This document shows positions 33,990 to 46,704 of a stretch of 60,722 bases of DNA, piece after piece. Location of the stretch: NCBI GenBank assembly GCA_010015675.1, contig ML977005.1, forward strand, positions 457,954-518,675. The letters run 5' to 3'. Under the pieces are notes generated by a model, which had not been told where the DNA came from, made no database searches, and saw only the letters and a program-made list of their open reading frames with translations. Origin of the DNA: Byssothecium circinans (Eukaryota > Ascomycota > Dothideomycetes > Pleosporales > Massarinaceae). The translations under genes were made by a program, and so were the position numbers. The first letter of the stretch is position 1. Each line of letters begins with the position of its first letter.

Positions 33990-35450
33990 TAGATAATAGC
34001 TTATTATTAATTACTACCCTTACGCTCCAAACTTTAGGCTGAGGAGCAGATATCTAAGACGCTTTGAACGCCTGCCGCACCGTCGTACACCTATGAGAGC
34101 ATCCTAAAGCCGTCGCCTTTAGCGTCTAAAATAGTACATAAGGCTTACGCTCCCTTAGAGCCTAGGCCTTGCCTAACTCTAGCTACAGTACCTTCCCTGT
34201 CTACGTTATCATTAGCGTCTGAACTAACATTAGCGTAGCCTGCGGCTAAAAATGATTCAACACTTCCTATTCCTAATAGGTAGCTATCATAGATTACCTA
34301 AAGTAGTAGTACTATATAGCTATTGCTTCCTTACTTAGACTAATCCTCTATGATTACCTAGCTTCTTTAGACAGAAATCTAACTACATAACATTATATAG
34401 GAAATGCTGCATGCAACTAAAACTCATCGTCTAGAGGCGGTTTAGAACTATAATCATCTATTAGCTAACATGCACAGCTAGGCTATAGCATATAATAATT
34501 TGACTTCAGCTCTCTAAAAGTGCGTGGAAGAGTGCTCCTAACTAATATCTAAGAACGTGTCGTTGAAAACATAGCTACGATGCGTTAATATGCAGGTTAG
34601 TCATCAAATCAATGAAGGTGTGCATTAATAACTAACTACAGAAGTTAAGCTTTTAGCTTAATGAGTTCGCGCTAAAGAATAAATAGATACAACTTCTCTA
34701 GAAGAAACTCTCACGCCGATCTAGCGAAGAAAGCTAGGTTAAGCCTATGAGTGTGGACTCTAACCCTGACGCCTCTATAATAAGTATAATAGTAGCATAA
34801 CTTAAGCTAGAAGACTTACTATTACCTTATTCTCCTAAGGGTTAGATATAACCTAGATATGAAATAAGACCCTACTATATCTATAATAGATGCTAAGCTT
34901 ATACTGTAAAGGTGCTAAGGAAACATTCTTATTAGGACCTATATTCTTATTCCTATAAGAATAAGAGACCTTAATGCTACTCCTAAAATTTACATTTCTA
35001 TCCTAGTAACAGGCTGTCCCTTATTATACATGCTCTCTAAAGGAGCTGTTTTCCATCTTCCCCTTTAAGCTGATGCGGATCCTTAAGTTTAAAGTGAACG
35101 CCTTTAAACTCTAGAACCTCCCTAAATACCTAGAGAAAGTGGATAAACTTAACCTCTTCTTTCTTACCCGTTAACCTCCCTACTGTGAATAACTTCATCG
35201 TAAGGCGCATTGGCTGCGTTCTTCGTTTAGTGCGGAGTGCATTAATGAATTCTAGCAAAATCAAGCGTTTAGCATTCTTGAGGTTTTAGATATCCACGAA
35301 AATCTCAATATCATTAACGTATTGAAACGCTTTTCTGCTAGGCAATTAGAGGAGCGCGGATACGTTCCATCTCTATCCTAAGCTACGTCCGTAGTAATAT
35401 TAGCCACTCTAATTAAAAGAATAATTATTAATGCTTAAGTCCTCCTCCTT
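33990..35450 (+). pseudogene. Unrecognised gene with coiled coil, RIP-degraded
   Basis: Plus-strand coding character begins near 33990 with ITLDNSLLLITTLTLQTLG, then ADIQDALNACRTVVHLQEHP KAVAF. At 34380-34700 a charged helical stretch reads HRLEAVQNYNHLLANMHSQA IAYNNLTSALQKC. At 35040-35400 a well-preserved stretch reads LKELFSIFPFKLMRILKFKV, then KYLEKVDKLNLFFLTRQPP, FSILEVLDIHENLNIINVLK and RFSARQLEERGYVPSL. Q positions are TAG/TAA. No known domain was recognised. The order and strand match the neighbouring FRE, F-box and Sir2 genes, which suggests a common cargo block. Coding may extend to about 36000. Confidence 0.45.
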
Positions 35451-35999
35451 ATAGTTAAGTCAAAGTAGCTTCGTGCTATACATTAGACTTATAACTTCTT
35501 TATAGACCTGTTTATTAACCTTAAGAAGCCCTATACTACTCCCTTTATACTAAGGAATAAGCCCTAAAAATAGAGGAAACGCGTGCCTATAAATTTTATT
35601 TTAGATTTCCCCTAGAAGTTTAAGCAGCTTAGGCCGTCTTTTAGGTAGTAATAGGTTATAGTCACTGCAGTACTATTATTAGTCTTATATATCTATACGG
35701 ATAAATGACCGTCCACATTAATGTCTACATATAAGCATTACTGCACATTAGGCCTAGAGAGAATAGGGGTGTTTTTAAACGCCGCGCTATAACTAGGCCG
35801 TGTGCTCCCATGAACGTAGCAGCATTATGCTAAAGTAATGCTTACATTCCGTAATGTGGAGCTTCTCCTTAGTGCCTAACCTAGATGCGTATAATTACTC
35901 TTTAACTATCTAAGTGTTTGCTAGATGTCTACTAAGCAGAGGGCTGGGACTAGGCCAAGTTTCTCTATTAGGTCGTCCTCGCGTCTTTATTCTATAGAG

Positions 36000-37047
36000 T
36001 AAAGGAGAGCGTAAACGAAAATAAAAGGCGGATAGAAAGTGTAGAAGAAGATAGTAGGTGTTCTTAGAGCATTAATTATGAGCGAATATAAAGACCTTTA
36101 TATGTATGATACGTCTAAGCTACTAACGATACTCTACACAGTATAGCGTAGTAGTAATGCTATCATTAGGTTAGGATAGAGTAGTACTCTTCTATTAGTA
36201 GTTTTAATTTAAAAGTTAGTAAGATCCGTTTACGCCTCTAGACCTAATCCGCAAGCCTTAGCACGTACGCCTAAGCGACATCAATGCCATGATTTAATCA
36301 GCTTGTAGCAGTGTGCATCGCGGCCTAGCAGCATGTAATACTATCTGCTAATACTAACAACTTATTCATATTCTAAAGCTAGGGTTAGGCTAATCTCTCC
36401 TCTAGAGACAGCGGCGCGTATCCTTTAGTAAGGAAAGTCATACGATATTAGATATTATCTTCTATAGCATTACTACTACTAAGAGGCTAGATATAGCCAT
36501 GGAGCTTGCTATTTAGACTAGGGGTTCATGTCCGCCTTATGTAGTAGGGAAAGGGAAGGGGTGTAAGATAGGTGAATGCGTATCTAGGATTTAGAATTAA
36601 TGCTTCCTAGCAGGAACCCTGTCTATAGCAGAGGAGTAGATAAGGTGGGCCGTTATGCATTCTAGACTCTATGCTAGAAATAGCTTTCATCTAAACTAAT
36701 TAAATTGATATGCTGCCTAAGGCACCGCCACCTCTAAGCCTAAGCAGGCGTCATGCGTAGGTCAAACTTCTTGGCATTTATACCTCTCTGAAGCCACTTG
36801 TAGAGGGGTTTAAAAGGGCTTAGTTATAAACCCCATTTCTTAGCTAGGGGTTATAAATATAAATTTAAGAAGCTTCTACTAACCTATTATAAAACTATTT
36901 TCATTCCCTTATTCTTAATTAATACTATCTATGATGTCTCCCTTTAAATCATTACCTTACATAGGTTAATTAAAGAGACCCCTTAAGATGGACATCCACA
37001 CGATTACACCTTAGGATAAATGAGTAAAAATCAAATGATTAACATAC
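36000..37047. other. Spacer with no gene recognised
   Basis: No frame gave a recognisable motif. The last ~100 bases are the upstream region of the F-box gene. Confidence 0.3.
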
Positions 37048-37850
37048 ATGACCTCTCTACCTAATGAACTTGTCAAGCTTATCTTCCTTTATCTTCTACC
37101 TTAAGTAATCCTACGCTGCCTAAGGGTCTGCAAATCCTTTTAGTCCGTTATATCTAGGAGCCCTCTAATCTAGGCCATGCTATACCTCTCTCCTATATCA
37201 ATAAATCTAAATAGTACATAGAAGATAAATCTCTTCCTAAACCATATCTTCCCTAACCTCCCTAAGTAAAGAGAAAAAAACACTCTTAAGTTTAATAATT
37301 TAGTTACTAGGTCTCCTCTTATCAAGCTAATACACTATTATACAATAACTAAGGGAAAGAGTGCTATCTAATAATCACGCACTAATAAGAATGCTAGTTA
37401 GAAGAGAATGTTACTAGGCACACTAGGCTAACCTATCCACATCCACTTTATAAGAGTATTTAAAATGCCTGATGGTCACTTTTCCACTAGTAAGTAGAAA
37501 GTTTATTATAGAGAAGGATTTATGATACCTGAATTCTAAGAGATCTATGAAAAGCATAAGGCATCATAGTGGGGGTGATAGGGACGGGCTAATTAACTAA
37601 CCTAGGAGTTTTTATATAAAGTAAAGACGTTATAGATGAAAGAGAATACTAAAGCAAAGGAGTGTTCCTTGGATAGGGTTAAGCAACGCTGTAGAGACAT
37701 TAGTTTATAGTAAGATAATATAAGGATCTAGTATATAGATATAGTTCCGCGCATAGGACTTAGGCCTTAGAGCTTATTTAAAGATATAGGTAGTAATGAT
37801 GATTTTAAGGATGAATGATAGGGTTACTATAGGTAGGAGAATTAAGACAC
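37048..37850 (+). pseudogene. F-box protein, RIP-inactivated
   Basis: From the ATG at 37048 a single frame runs about 265 codons without visible indels. It opens MTSLPNELVKLIFLYLLPQV, then ILRCLRVCKSFQSVI, the classical F-box (LP.E...I..YL......R...VC..F). The remainder is typical of short fungal F-box proteins: FLNHIFPNLPKQREKNT, LIKLIHYYTITKGKSAI, PIHIHFIRVFKMPDGHFSTS and YREGFMIPEF. Its role would be substrate selection in an SCF ubiquitin ligase through Skp1 binding. About 25 in-frame stops are all explicable as Q, W or R codons hit by C-to-T or G-to-A. The original stop cannot be told apart from these; the end is approximate. Confidence 0.75.
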
Positions 37851-39056
37851 TACTAGCTAGAGCATAGAATATAGATAATACAATTATTTTAGATCCTATC
37901 TTATTCTCTAAAGCTAGAGTGCACATTACCTAATACCTTAATAACCTTTCTTTTTCATCACCCTTACAGGAACTATATAGGTATTTTATAAATAGTCTTA
38001 TCAAGTTCTATATAGGAGAAAAGAAGTTGAACAATTAGTAAAAAGATTAAATACAAGTAATTAAAGGAAGACGCAAGCTAGTAGGACTAGGTTTATATCT
38101 ATTATCCTTTACTCCCCTATGCCCTTATAGTAAGCTACGTTAACTAGGGCTTTTACCTTCGCCTTGACACTAAGTAAGATAAGCATGCACGCAGCTAGAA
38201 TAATGCAGCATCCTATATTATACAGCACTGCCTGCCTATCTCTATCTAGGAGGTGGCGGTGTACACCTAATAATAGGGGAGGCCATATAATGTTAAGTTA
38301 GGGACTATAGTATTTAAGCTTATTAGAAACTCCATTATCACAGGAGCGCCAGGCTACAGCAATCAACTAGCGTTAGGGGTTCGAGTCTGCCTCGTGCAGT
38401 GGTGGTGCGGATGGGCAGCTTATGCAAAGTAGTAAAGGGGCGCAGGCCTTTACAATCTCTCTCCTTTAAGAATAGGCTCTTGCCTGCTATAGAAACGTGG
38501 ACGAGGGGTAATTATAAGTCCTACGTTACATCCCCCTAGCTAGTAGGAGACATTAAGGAAGTGTGTATTAAAGGCTAACGTAATATAACGCTAAGGGTGT
38601 TAAGGTCTGCCTTGTCTTAGCTATAATTCTAGTAAAGAACGCCAGCCATTTGTCTCTCAAAGCTAGGGCGGCAGTGAAGGGGCCGAGCTAAACTTAGCAC
38701 TTAATGCTGCAGACGTTAACTAACTAAGTCTATCATGGAAGCTTCCCTACCTCTAAAGCTTAGTTTTGCTAGCTTAGCTTATTACTCCGCAGGCATTAAC
38801 TTAAATAGGTCCTTTTAAATGCCGCAGCCTTTAGCTATCTAGTTAGAGTTTGATCTCGTACGTGGCTAGTGTAGAAATAGTAGGTTATATATGAAATAGC
38901 CTATAGCTATGCTTAAGTTACTACCTTAGACCCGTCATGCGTATTTTAGGTATAAATAAGGGCTTCTCCCATCTTATGCTATGTATTCTTTTCTATTGTT
39001 ACAGCTCTTTTCTTCCTCTTATTCAACGCTTCACACAACATCATTTCTAACGTTAA
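37851..39056. other. Spacer between F-box and Sir2-like genes
   Basis: Mostly unreadable. Around 38340-38470 the sequence is locally GC-richer (ggggttcgagtctgcctcgt). No gene was recognised. The stretch before 39057 is T/C-rich (tcttttctattgttacagct), as in fungal 5' untranslated regions, with a possible 3' splice site ttacag. Confidence 0.35.
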
Positions 39057-40066
39057 ATGGCGAAGCAATCATTTCCGTGATTCCACTAACTAAAATGTTC
39101 ACGCATCTAGAAAGTTAGGAAAAATAGACCTAGCTATAGTTCAAATGCGTTGATTAAAGTTTTATCATAAATGGAGTAACTAAAGAAGGAGCTAAACATA
39201 AAGGAAAATATCATGATTATTAGTAGAGCTGGAACTTCTACTAATGCAGGTGGTAAGGTTCAAAACTATTTATTTCCACTAGAAGGGTATCCTGATGTAG
39301 CCGCAGTAGATAACTTCTGCAGTTTTTTAAGGACTATAATGTTAAGCTATAATCTATTCTACTTATCTGCGTACTATATCCCTAAACAAGCTACCTAGTT
39401 GTATAACTAGCTGTTAACTATATTTAAATCCGCTTTAAGCTCTGGCTTCACACTACTTAACCGTCTTATAGAAGCATAGGCTTAGTATAGTCACGTATGA
39501 TAATATTACACCTAAAATATTAACTACTATAGTGATAGGCTTCCCTTACTATCTTAGAAAATAGTAATGCTTCACAGTCAGGTTAATACTCTTAGATGTA
39601 GTATTCGTTCTTAGCATACTTTTCATGTTACGGCAGAGTCATTTCCTCAACTAGTAAATGAAAACTGCCTAATTTATGAAAAGGAGTAGGGGCAGTAAGA
39701 GCTGGAGGGTAAACGACGACGCTCTACTAGCAGCCTTTAATTAAACGTACTGCTTTATAAAGAATGTAGTCCTAAGGAGTCAGATATCTTAGCAGCTTTC
39801 AACGATGATCTACATTAGCCCGTTGACGCAGTCATCATTATAGGAACAAGGTTAGAGATAGGTAATTTAAGGGACTTTATAGAGGAGCTCTATAAAAAGG
39901 CAGAGTTAGATGATAAGGAATACATAAAGGTGTAGGTTAGCTAGGAGCCTCTAAAACGTAGCAAAGATTTTAAGATAGACTATCAATTTCTTGGCAATTA
40001 TAATGATTTTGCGTCCGTTATGTTAGCATAGGAATAGAATATATCAATTTTTAATATAAGCATGCT
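39057..40066 (+). pseudogene. Sir2-like (sirtuin) NAD-dependent deacetylase, RIP-inactivated
   Basis: The ATG at 39057 is in frame with a long open stretch at 39213-39398. The protein reads ISRAGTSTNAGGKVQNYLFP, the GAGIS...N.GIPDF NAD-binding motif in altered form, then YPDVAAVDNFCSFLRTIM. YYTQNINYYSDRLPLLSQ follows, where the conserved TQNID reads TQNIN and its Q is a stop. The catalytic-His region is MLHSQVNTLRC with the His kept; the next Zn-site residues are degraded. The C-terminal Rossmann part reads DAVIIIGTRLEIGNLRDFIE, then DDKEYIKVQVSQEPLKRSKD. It would deacylate lysines using NAD+. Stops are TAG/TAA/TGA from Q, W and R. The end is approximate. Confidence 0.78.
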
Positions 40067-40604
40067 TATCTATTTTGCTAATGTTAAAGGCGAAAAGCGG
40101 ACTTGCCCTCAAGCTCTCAGCGTCCGACCTCGAGTTTTTTTCTTAGGAAAAAAAAATTTAAAAAATTTCAAACGCCATAATTAACCTCCTTCCTAGTGTA
40201 GTGGAAAGCTTACTAAATTATACATAACGCGACTACTCCTAAGAGCGATCGTGCGATATGATCTATTATAGTTAAGGTTGCTAAGAACCACGTAAGAGAA
40301 CTAGGTAAAAAGGTCGTCTTTAAGGATCTTATCTATGAAGGTAGTGATTTTACTATTAACTACTTTAAAAGTGTCGTGTTTCCAGCACCTTTAGCGGTCT
40401 CCTTATATTAGAACTAAATAGTACTAAACTATTCTATACGGTTCAGCCTCCCCTCCTTATAGATATAGCTTAGTATAAATTATATATATATATTATATAT
40501 AAAGGCTTTACTAATTATACAATAACGTAAAGTACTATCAAGATAGCCACACTATTAAAATAGCTACTTTTCCTTAGCAACACTAACTCCACACTTATCA
40601 CGAA
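40067..40604. other. Spacer, probably 5' part of the following transposon
   Basis: Contains tatatata tracts (40482-40505) and the phrase tctatacggttcagcc (40433-40448). The terminal repeat of the pogo element should lie here but was not resolved. Confidence 0.3.
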
Positions 40605-42250
40605 ATGCCTCAACCAAAAAACACATTACTTATTCAATAAGAAGGTAGAATTGAGCTTGCCCTTCAAGCTTACCATTTAGGCTAATTTAAAAGCCTTCAA
40701 AGCGCTACTGTAGCTTTTAACGTTCATTATTAGAGCCTCTCTAACCGCCTTAAACAAATTGCCTTTCAACCAAATACAGTTCTGAACCATTCAAAACTGT
40801 CCCTAACTAAAGAGAAAACGCTCGTCCTATACATCCTCTACCTTGATTCGCGAGGATTTGCGCCTAGGCTATATAAAGTGTCAGATATGGCGGATAAACT
40901 ACTACGCAAGTAAGGTAGTAAGCTAGTAGGTCTTAACTAGGCTAAATAGTTCGTGAACTATTTAGAACTGTTATAAACAGCCTAGAACTATTTAAAGGAC
41001 CGTTAGAGGGTACTATAGGAAGATCTAGAAGTGATTACTAGGTGGTTTAAGCTTATAGAGGATACTAAAGCTAAGTATGGTATATATAATAATAATATAT
41101 ATAACTTTAATAAGACTAGCTTTTAGATACAGTTTAGCCAGGCGACCATGAGTAGGTAACAGAGATCTAGAGTATATATTCAAATGGTACATTCACCCTA
41201 CTATTCCTTATATATAAAAGACGCGTCTACATCTCTTTATGGTACTAGGAAGCTAATATACCGCGTAATTAAAAGCTCTTAGTCTTAGAGAATAGATAGA
41301 CGAATAATAAGCTTAGTCTCGCGTAGTTAAAGCACTTTAACGCGCATATAAAGGTGAGGACTATTGGTATCTATTAGTTACTAATTTTAGATAGCCATGA
41401 AAGCTATCTAAATTAAGACTTTAAGGATTATTATGTTGATAATAAGATCCTTACGCTCTGTATGCTAGCGCACTCATCACACATACTCTAGCCACTTAAT
41501 GTGGTGTTGTTCTCGCCGCTTAAGCGCAAGTACTCTAAGATTATTTAGGACTTAGCATGCTAACGCGTCTTTTATGTTAATAAGGAAGCGTTCCTACCAG
41601 CCTTTAAAGACGCGTTTTTAAGCGTGTTTATGGTTCAGAACTGTTGAAAGGCCTTTAAGGCTTCAGGGCTTAATCGCCTTAATGTGCGTATACGTACCCT
41701 ACTAGGACCCCCACTCCTAGAGACGCCATGGCTATCAAGAACACTAAGTAATACACGCGAATTTAGCTTACAGTTAAAGCTAGTACGTGATTCTATTACT
41801 TAGTCACTATGGACGGCTTAGGGTGGGCTTTTACAGCTTATCAAAGGCGCTGAGTTAATGCTACATGATAGCGCATTAATAAAGGTGCGCATTAAAGAGC
41901 TTAAACAGCAACTTACGATAGTAACTAAGTAAAAAACACATAAGTGTAAGTATCTTTAGAAGGGTAGCACTATAGAGTTTAATCCTACAGCAGACTAGGT
42001 TAGTTCTAAACTGTTAGGAATGGTTCAGAACCATAAGAGGGCGAGGGTAGAGGGTAAACGTGAAGTGTGATAACTAGGTGTTCGCCACTATAGTAACTGC
42101 GGTAAGGCTAGGCATAATGTAAGAACGTGTCAAGCAGATAAAGAGGATTCTTCTAAGTCAGAGGCTAGTACTCAGTATATATTTTCAGATAGTGATATGG
42201 ACGATAATAAGGATGAAGTTAAGTAAGTTAGTGTTGCTAAGGAATTTTAG
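40605..42250 (+). pseudogene. pogo/Fot-type transposase with C-terminal zinc knuckle, RIP-inactivated
   Basis: ATG at 40605: MPQPKNTLLIQ, then RIELALQAYHLG, FKSLQSATVAFNVHY (psq-type HTH), LTKEKTLVLYILYLDSRGFA (CENP-B-type HTH), FKLIEDTKAKYGIYNNNIYN FNKTSF. The usual NFDETGF reads NFNKTSF, so the first acid is lost. The second-acid motif LILDSHES is kept near 41388. In HILQPLNVVLFSPLKRKYS the third acid D is N. The C-terminus reads HYSNCGKARHNVRTC, a CCHC zinc knuckle with one Cys changed to Tyr, followed by an acidic tail. Two of three catalytic acids are converted by G-to-A. Terminal repeats are unresolved. Confidence 0.78.
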
Positions 42251-42384
42251 GCTATTTAGTAGTTTAGGCTGTTCAGTGGTGCTCTACGTTATATAGTAAA
42301 TTATATCTATAATTAAGAAATAAATAGTAGCTATTAGATAAGTAGAAAATATACTAATTATTCCTCTATTTTTTACCTACAAAA

Positions 42385-42505
42385 ACTACTACTTACTGTA
42401 GCTCTTTATCTTACTATAGCTCTCTCTTTTACTATCCTACTATAGCTCTCTATCCCACCGCAGCTCTCTATCCTACCATAGAATCACTATCCTACCGTAG
42501 TCCTT
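42385..42505 (-). repeat. atcctac(t/c)atag-type repeat array A
   Basis: Units of tactatagctctctatcc recur about five times. The reverse complement, ggatag...agctatagta, is the unit of the array at 51110-51245; related units occur at 49290-49440. Confidence 0.75.
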
Positions 42506-44380
42506 GCCTACCACTTTAGGTACTTAGCCGTATAAAGATAATATTTACCCACGTTAATACTATTACACGCTCCTTTAACGCAACTATTATAGCATATATA
42601 CTAATAGAACGTTAATTCCCTCCATCTTAGTATATAGGTCGCAGTTATAAGAAAGCTGTAATAGCATAATCCCTACAACGCTTACATGCAATTCAATAAA
42701 GTAATATATGCGTCCTGCGTCCTTAAAGGTCTTACGAGTGGAGCTGTCAGCATTCTAGTAAGAGAGTTACAAAGTAACCCCTTCTATAGGGAAGTAGATT
42801 AGCTACGTAAAGTTGCCTACATACTATATAGAGATTATTACTAACATCTAGCCCCCATTAAGGGAGTTAAGAGGAACCTTAATAGCTAAAGCTATCGTAG
42901 ATGCCCTAGCCTTATATAAATAGAGTAACCTATCCTCCTACTAGCTAGCCTTAGTTATAGATTGCTACATTGTAGCTTACTAGATACCGTAGCAGTGATT
43001 AAGTAGTTTCTAGTATATAGATATTCCCTAACGTCTAGTGTTAGTTAAGTGCTCCCTAAAATAAGAAGACTTCGCCCTTACAATTAATATGTGCTATCCT
43101 TTACTTTAGACGCTATAATATAAGTGTAGCAGAAGGTCTTAAGCATAGGTGCAGCTCTAGACGTGCTGATTCAATGATATGAGCTGCTTTAGTATATAGG
43201 CCTTAGCCCGCCTACGCAAGAGAGCCTTCTTAGTCATGATAATGATAACGCGCTGACTAGAGTTGACGTAGCTAGAACGTAATAAAATGCAAGACCTTAC
43301 TAATATAGAACTATGTCAACAGCCTATATCCTAGCCTAGAGGCGTAGGTAGTGCTAGAGATAAGTAAAAATTGCGCTATGCTGGCCCTAAGGCACGGGTA
43401 GGCTTAGTGCTGCACGAAATAACTGTGATAGCTCATAACATGGGCCTAAAGACACTAGTTAACGTGCTGCTTAAAGTATCCCTAGATCCTATATTATTTA
43501 TATGCATGTTAGCTCTAGATACTAAGTAGAGGATACGTACTTTTCAGTCTACCTACTACCGCTATTACTTGCCGCCTGGATTGCTTAAATGACCGCAGAC
43601 TAACCGCAAGGTTTTAAGCTTTCAACTACGTAGGAGCAGCTCTTATCACCTAAAGGATTAGCCACTATACTAAACTAGAGCTATGTCTAGGGGCATAGAC
43701 CTTACTAACTTAACTAACTACTACGTAGACTACTAACCCTAGGTAAAGCATGCTATGATAGCAGTAGTATTATTATATCTTCCTCTTATACTACTTTACT
43801 AACTGTAACGGCGCCTTAGGTTTCATGCTAGAGGGAGAGGCGTAGTCACGTGTATTAATTTTAGAGTAGTAGGCGTTAGGTGAGGTCGAGCGTACTAGGT
43901 ACCATAGGGAAGCAAGGCGCGCAAAGTGATATATAGAAATCGCGGCACTGTTAGCAGATTAGTAAAGGCAGTAATTTAGGATGCAAAGAGTAGATAGGTA
44001 AAACTACCTGCGCAAGCTTACGGGGACATAGAGCAAGTTAAGGTAGAGCGCTATATTAGCTATCAGCTTGTCTAGAAAGGGAATAATCATATTAGTAAGA
44101 GAGGTAACCTTATATATAGCTAACTAGTAGGTAGGCGATAAACGTAGAAGGTGATATAGAGAAGCAGTAGTAAATAGAGCCTTTAAAGTAGTTATATAGT
44201 AAAGAGTTACTAAGTAAATAATAGTAGTAGAGTAGAAATCGCCACGCCACGCTAGTTAAGTATAAGATACGCTAGTGTGCTATTACGTATCTATATTAGC
44301 GCGACTATATTAAGAGCCTCTCTTTAGTACTCTAAGAGCTACTATTACGTACGCAGCGTCTTAGTATAGAACATAAATAA
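42506..44380. other. Long stretch with no gene recognised
   Basis: Stops in all frames and no motif recognised on either strand. Composition (dense ctag, tag, cta) is like the decayed genes, so a RIP-destroyed element or gene is likely, but I cannot name it. Confidence 0.3.
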
Positions 44381-44545
44381 TAAACGGTTTTAAACTATTA
44401 GTAGTAACTAAGTAACTTTACTAAACTACTAATAGTAACTACATACTATAGTAAGCGATGGTTTTGAACCGTTAGTAGGAACTAAGTAATAGTTCTAAAC
44501 CATTAATAATGATTAAGTAATTATTAACTATAAACTCTTACTATA
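44381..44545. repeat. Degenerate repeats with ggtt(t)tgaaccg and agtaactaagtaa motifs
   Basis: About four degenerate units combine acggttttaaactattag or gttttgaaccgttagtag with taactaagtaa. Confidence 0.65.
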
Positions 44546-44619
44546 AGTATTAGCTATCTTACAGGCGAAGTATTAGACGCTTTAAGTAGGGATAGAGCTT
44601 AAAGTATTAACTACTTTTA

Positions 44620-44890
44620 CTATTACTATTACTATTACTATTACTAACTAGGTAATCCGTAGGAGAGCCTCTACTAGGACTATTATATAGAGCCTCCCCC
44701 CTCCATCCCTTTTTCTCTCTCTTTGTTGCTAACCCTCTAGTAACCGCTTAAGCTAGACTAGATACTAGATACTAGATGCTAGAGCTAACCTACTAGACTA
44801 GACTAGACTAGACTAGATAAGGGCTAGTAAGGGCTACTAAGGGCTTCTAGGGGCTACTAAGGGCTACTAAGGGCTACTAAGGGTATAGTT
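44620..44890. repeat. Microsatellite cluster
   Basis: Contains (tattac)n at about 44625-44650, (tagac)n at about 44788-44816, and about seven copies of gggctactaa at 44820-44886. Confidence 0.85.
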
Positions 44891-45531
44891 ATAATAGGGA
44901 CTTTAAACGCGGTTAGTCTGCCTTAACTATAACTAGTAGTACTACTGCACTCTAAACTTATAATCATCATGTCTTAACTATAAATAGATAAACTTCTTAT
45001 AATAGTTAGTCTAGACTTTAAATGGACGTTAAAATCCCTTCTTAGAGGGTACTAGTTAGCATTAATTCAGGTGCGTAGCTCTATAGGAACGCTAAAGCTA
45101 TAAGCTAGCTGTGTCTATAGATAGATACAGGGTTTGCTAGGCATAGATTTGATGTAGTGCATTGTAAGTAATTACTTGCATAAGTTAGCTAGTCATTGGT
45201 TTTAGTGCTGCTTACGCCTTACTAAGGACTAGTTTTGAGACTGTAGATAATAGTTTAGGATATAGTAGACGTGGTAAAGTAGATAGCTTACTCTAAGCTA
45301 TGTAATTAAGATAGACCTTATAGTTAGCAAGGAGTTAGGCGCATAATATCGTATTGCTAGCTAAAGAGAAAGGAGCTAAGTATTGCGGGCGCGGAGCAGG
45401 TGTCTTGCAAGGGTGCTTTATGTTAGTAGCTAATGATTACATAGTCATTACTAGTAGTTAAGGACTATTACTTAACTATTACTAAGGACGCATTTGTGAG
45501 CTAGTAGTTGTATAGTAAAGGGCAATATTAT

Positions 45532-46440
45532 GATAGTTTTCTAGTGTTTAGGACTAAAGGAAACGCAATTAACGCTCCTTCTAGTAGGGGGCGAGCAGAA
45601 GTACTTAAATTAGTATTAAAATAGTCTCTAGTTTTGTATTAGTATAGCAATCCTTTCATAAATTCAAAAGCTTATAGAGATATAGTATAAAGTGTCATAT
45701 TTTAAGGCTTGATATATCTCTATTCTAACATGGTGCTTATTCTAACATGGTTATAACACGCTGTCAGTGATATCTTAGCCAAAGTATGTCTTAACAGTGA
45801 CTTACTTCAAACCTAATATATATTATATTGAATATATAGTATATAAAGGGCCTTCTTTAGTGTTTAAAAAGCCTTAGCAAGCTTAGTAGTAGCCATATAA
45901 GGTAGTTATCAACACTATAAAGCTACACTTAGTGTAGGAAGAATTAGGAGGTTAATATCCTATAAAACTAACATCCCCACGCTGCACTAGGTAGCCTAGG
46001 GCTATGTGCTAAGGGTAGTAAAGTAGTAAACATTAATGAGTATTAATAGTAAGTACCTATCATAGCTCCTTCCTAAATAGTAGGCTAGTAAGTGTATAAT
46101 ACTATGTTAGAAGCATGTTAAAGTATTTCAACATTATGTCAACACTATTTCAAGCTTGAATTATCTTAGGGCTAAAATTTAGGAGCAACTATATCAACGT
46201 TTAAGATATTTCAATCATTCACATTATCTTATAAACGTTATTGATATAATTCAACCACTACCGCTTGCCCCCTACTAGTATCCATGATCTTGCCTATATT
46301 GCGTCCTAACTAACGGTTTAGTATAGAACTGTTACCTAGACGCGTTTTTAAGGCTGTAATCATACGGTAAGAAGTGATATCATGATAGTTTTCTAGTATT
46401 AAGGAGCAAAGGTAAAGGTAATTAACGCTCCTTATATAAG
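45532..46440. repeat. Direct repeats and LTR-like sequence
   Basis: The phrase atgatagttttctagt...aattaacgctcctt occurs at about 45531-45590 and again at about 46383-46436, 851 bp apart. Between them, tgttagaagcatgttaaagt at about 46104 resembles the start of a fungal copia LTR. This may be the left part of the copia remnant whose coding part is at 48.9-50.3 kb, split by the Fot-like insertion. Confidence 0.4.
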
Positions 46441-46560
46441 TACTAAGCCTGCTCGCGTTTTCGTCTAGCTCTAGGCTATTACGTAGCATATATATCCTCC
46501 CTCTCTCCCTCTTTCTCCTCTTCTTCTTTCTCCTTACCTTCTACCATGCTGAATCAGCTA

Positions 46561-46584
46561 ACGCACGTTCTCACCCCGCGCACG
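46561..46584. repeat. Left terminal inverted repeat, perfect 24 bp
   Basis: Exact reverse complement of 48637-48660. Confidence 0.93.
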
Positions 46585-46704
46585 GTTTTGACGATGCCTG
46601 CCACCCACTTTATGAAGCTCTACAGCGCGATATAGGTGCTATAGATGCTGAATTTTTTGTAGGAGTGAATAAGAGAGCTTGAAAATTCGATTAGGAGCGA
46701 TAAA

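Noticed and set aside
38340..38420. tRNA gene suggested by a ggttcgagtct B-box-like phrase
   Set aside because: No matching A box, acceptor stem or anticodon arm could be built at the right spacing.
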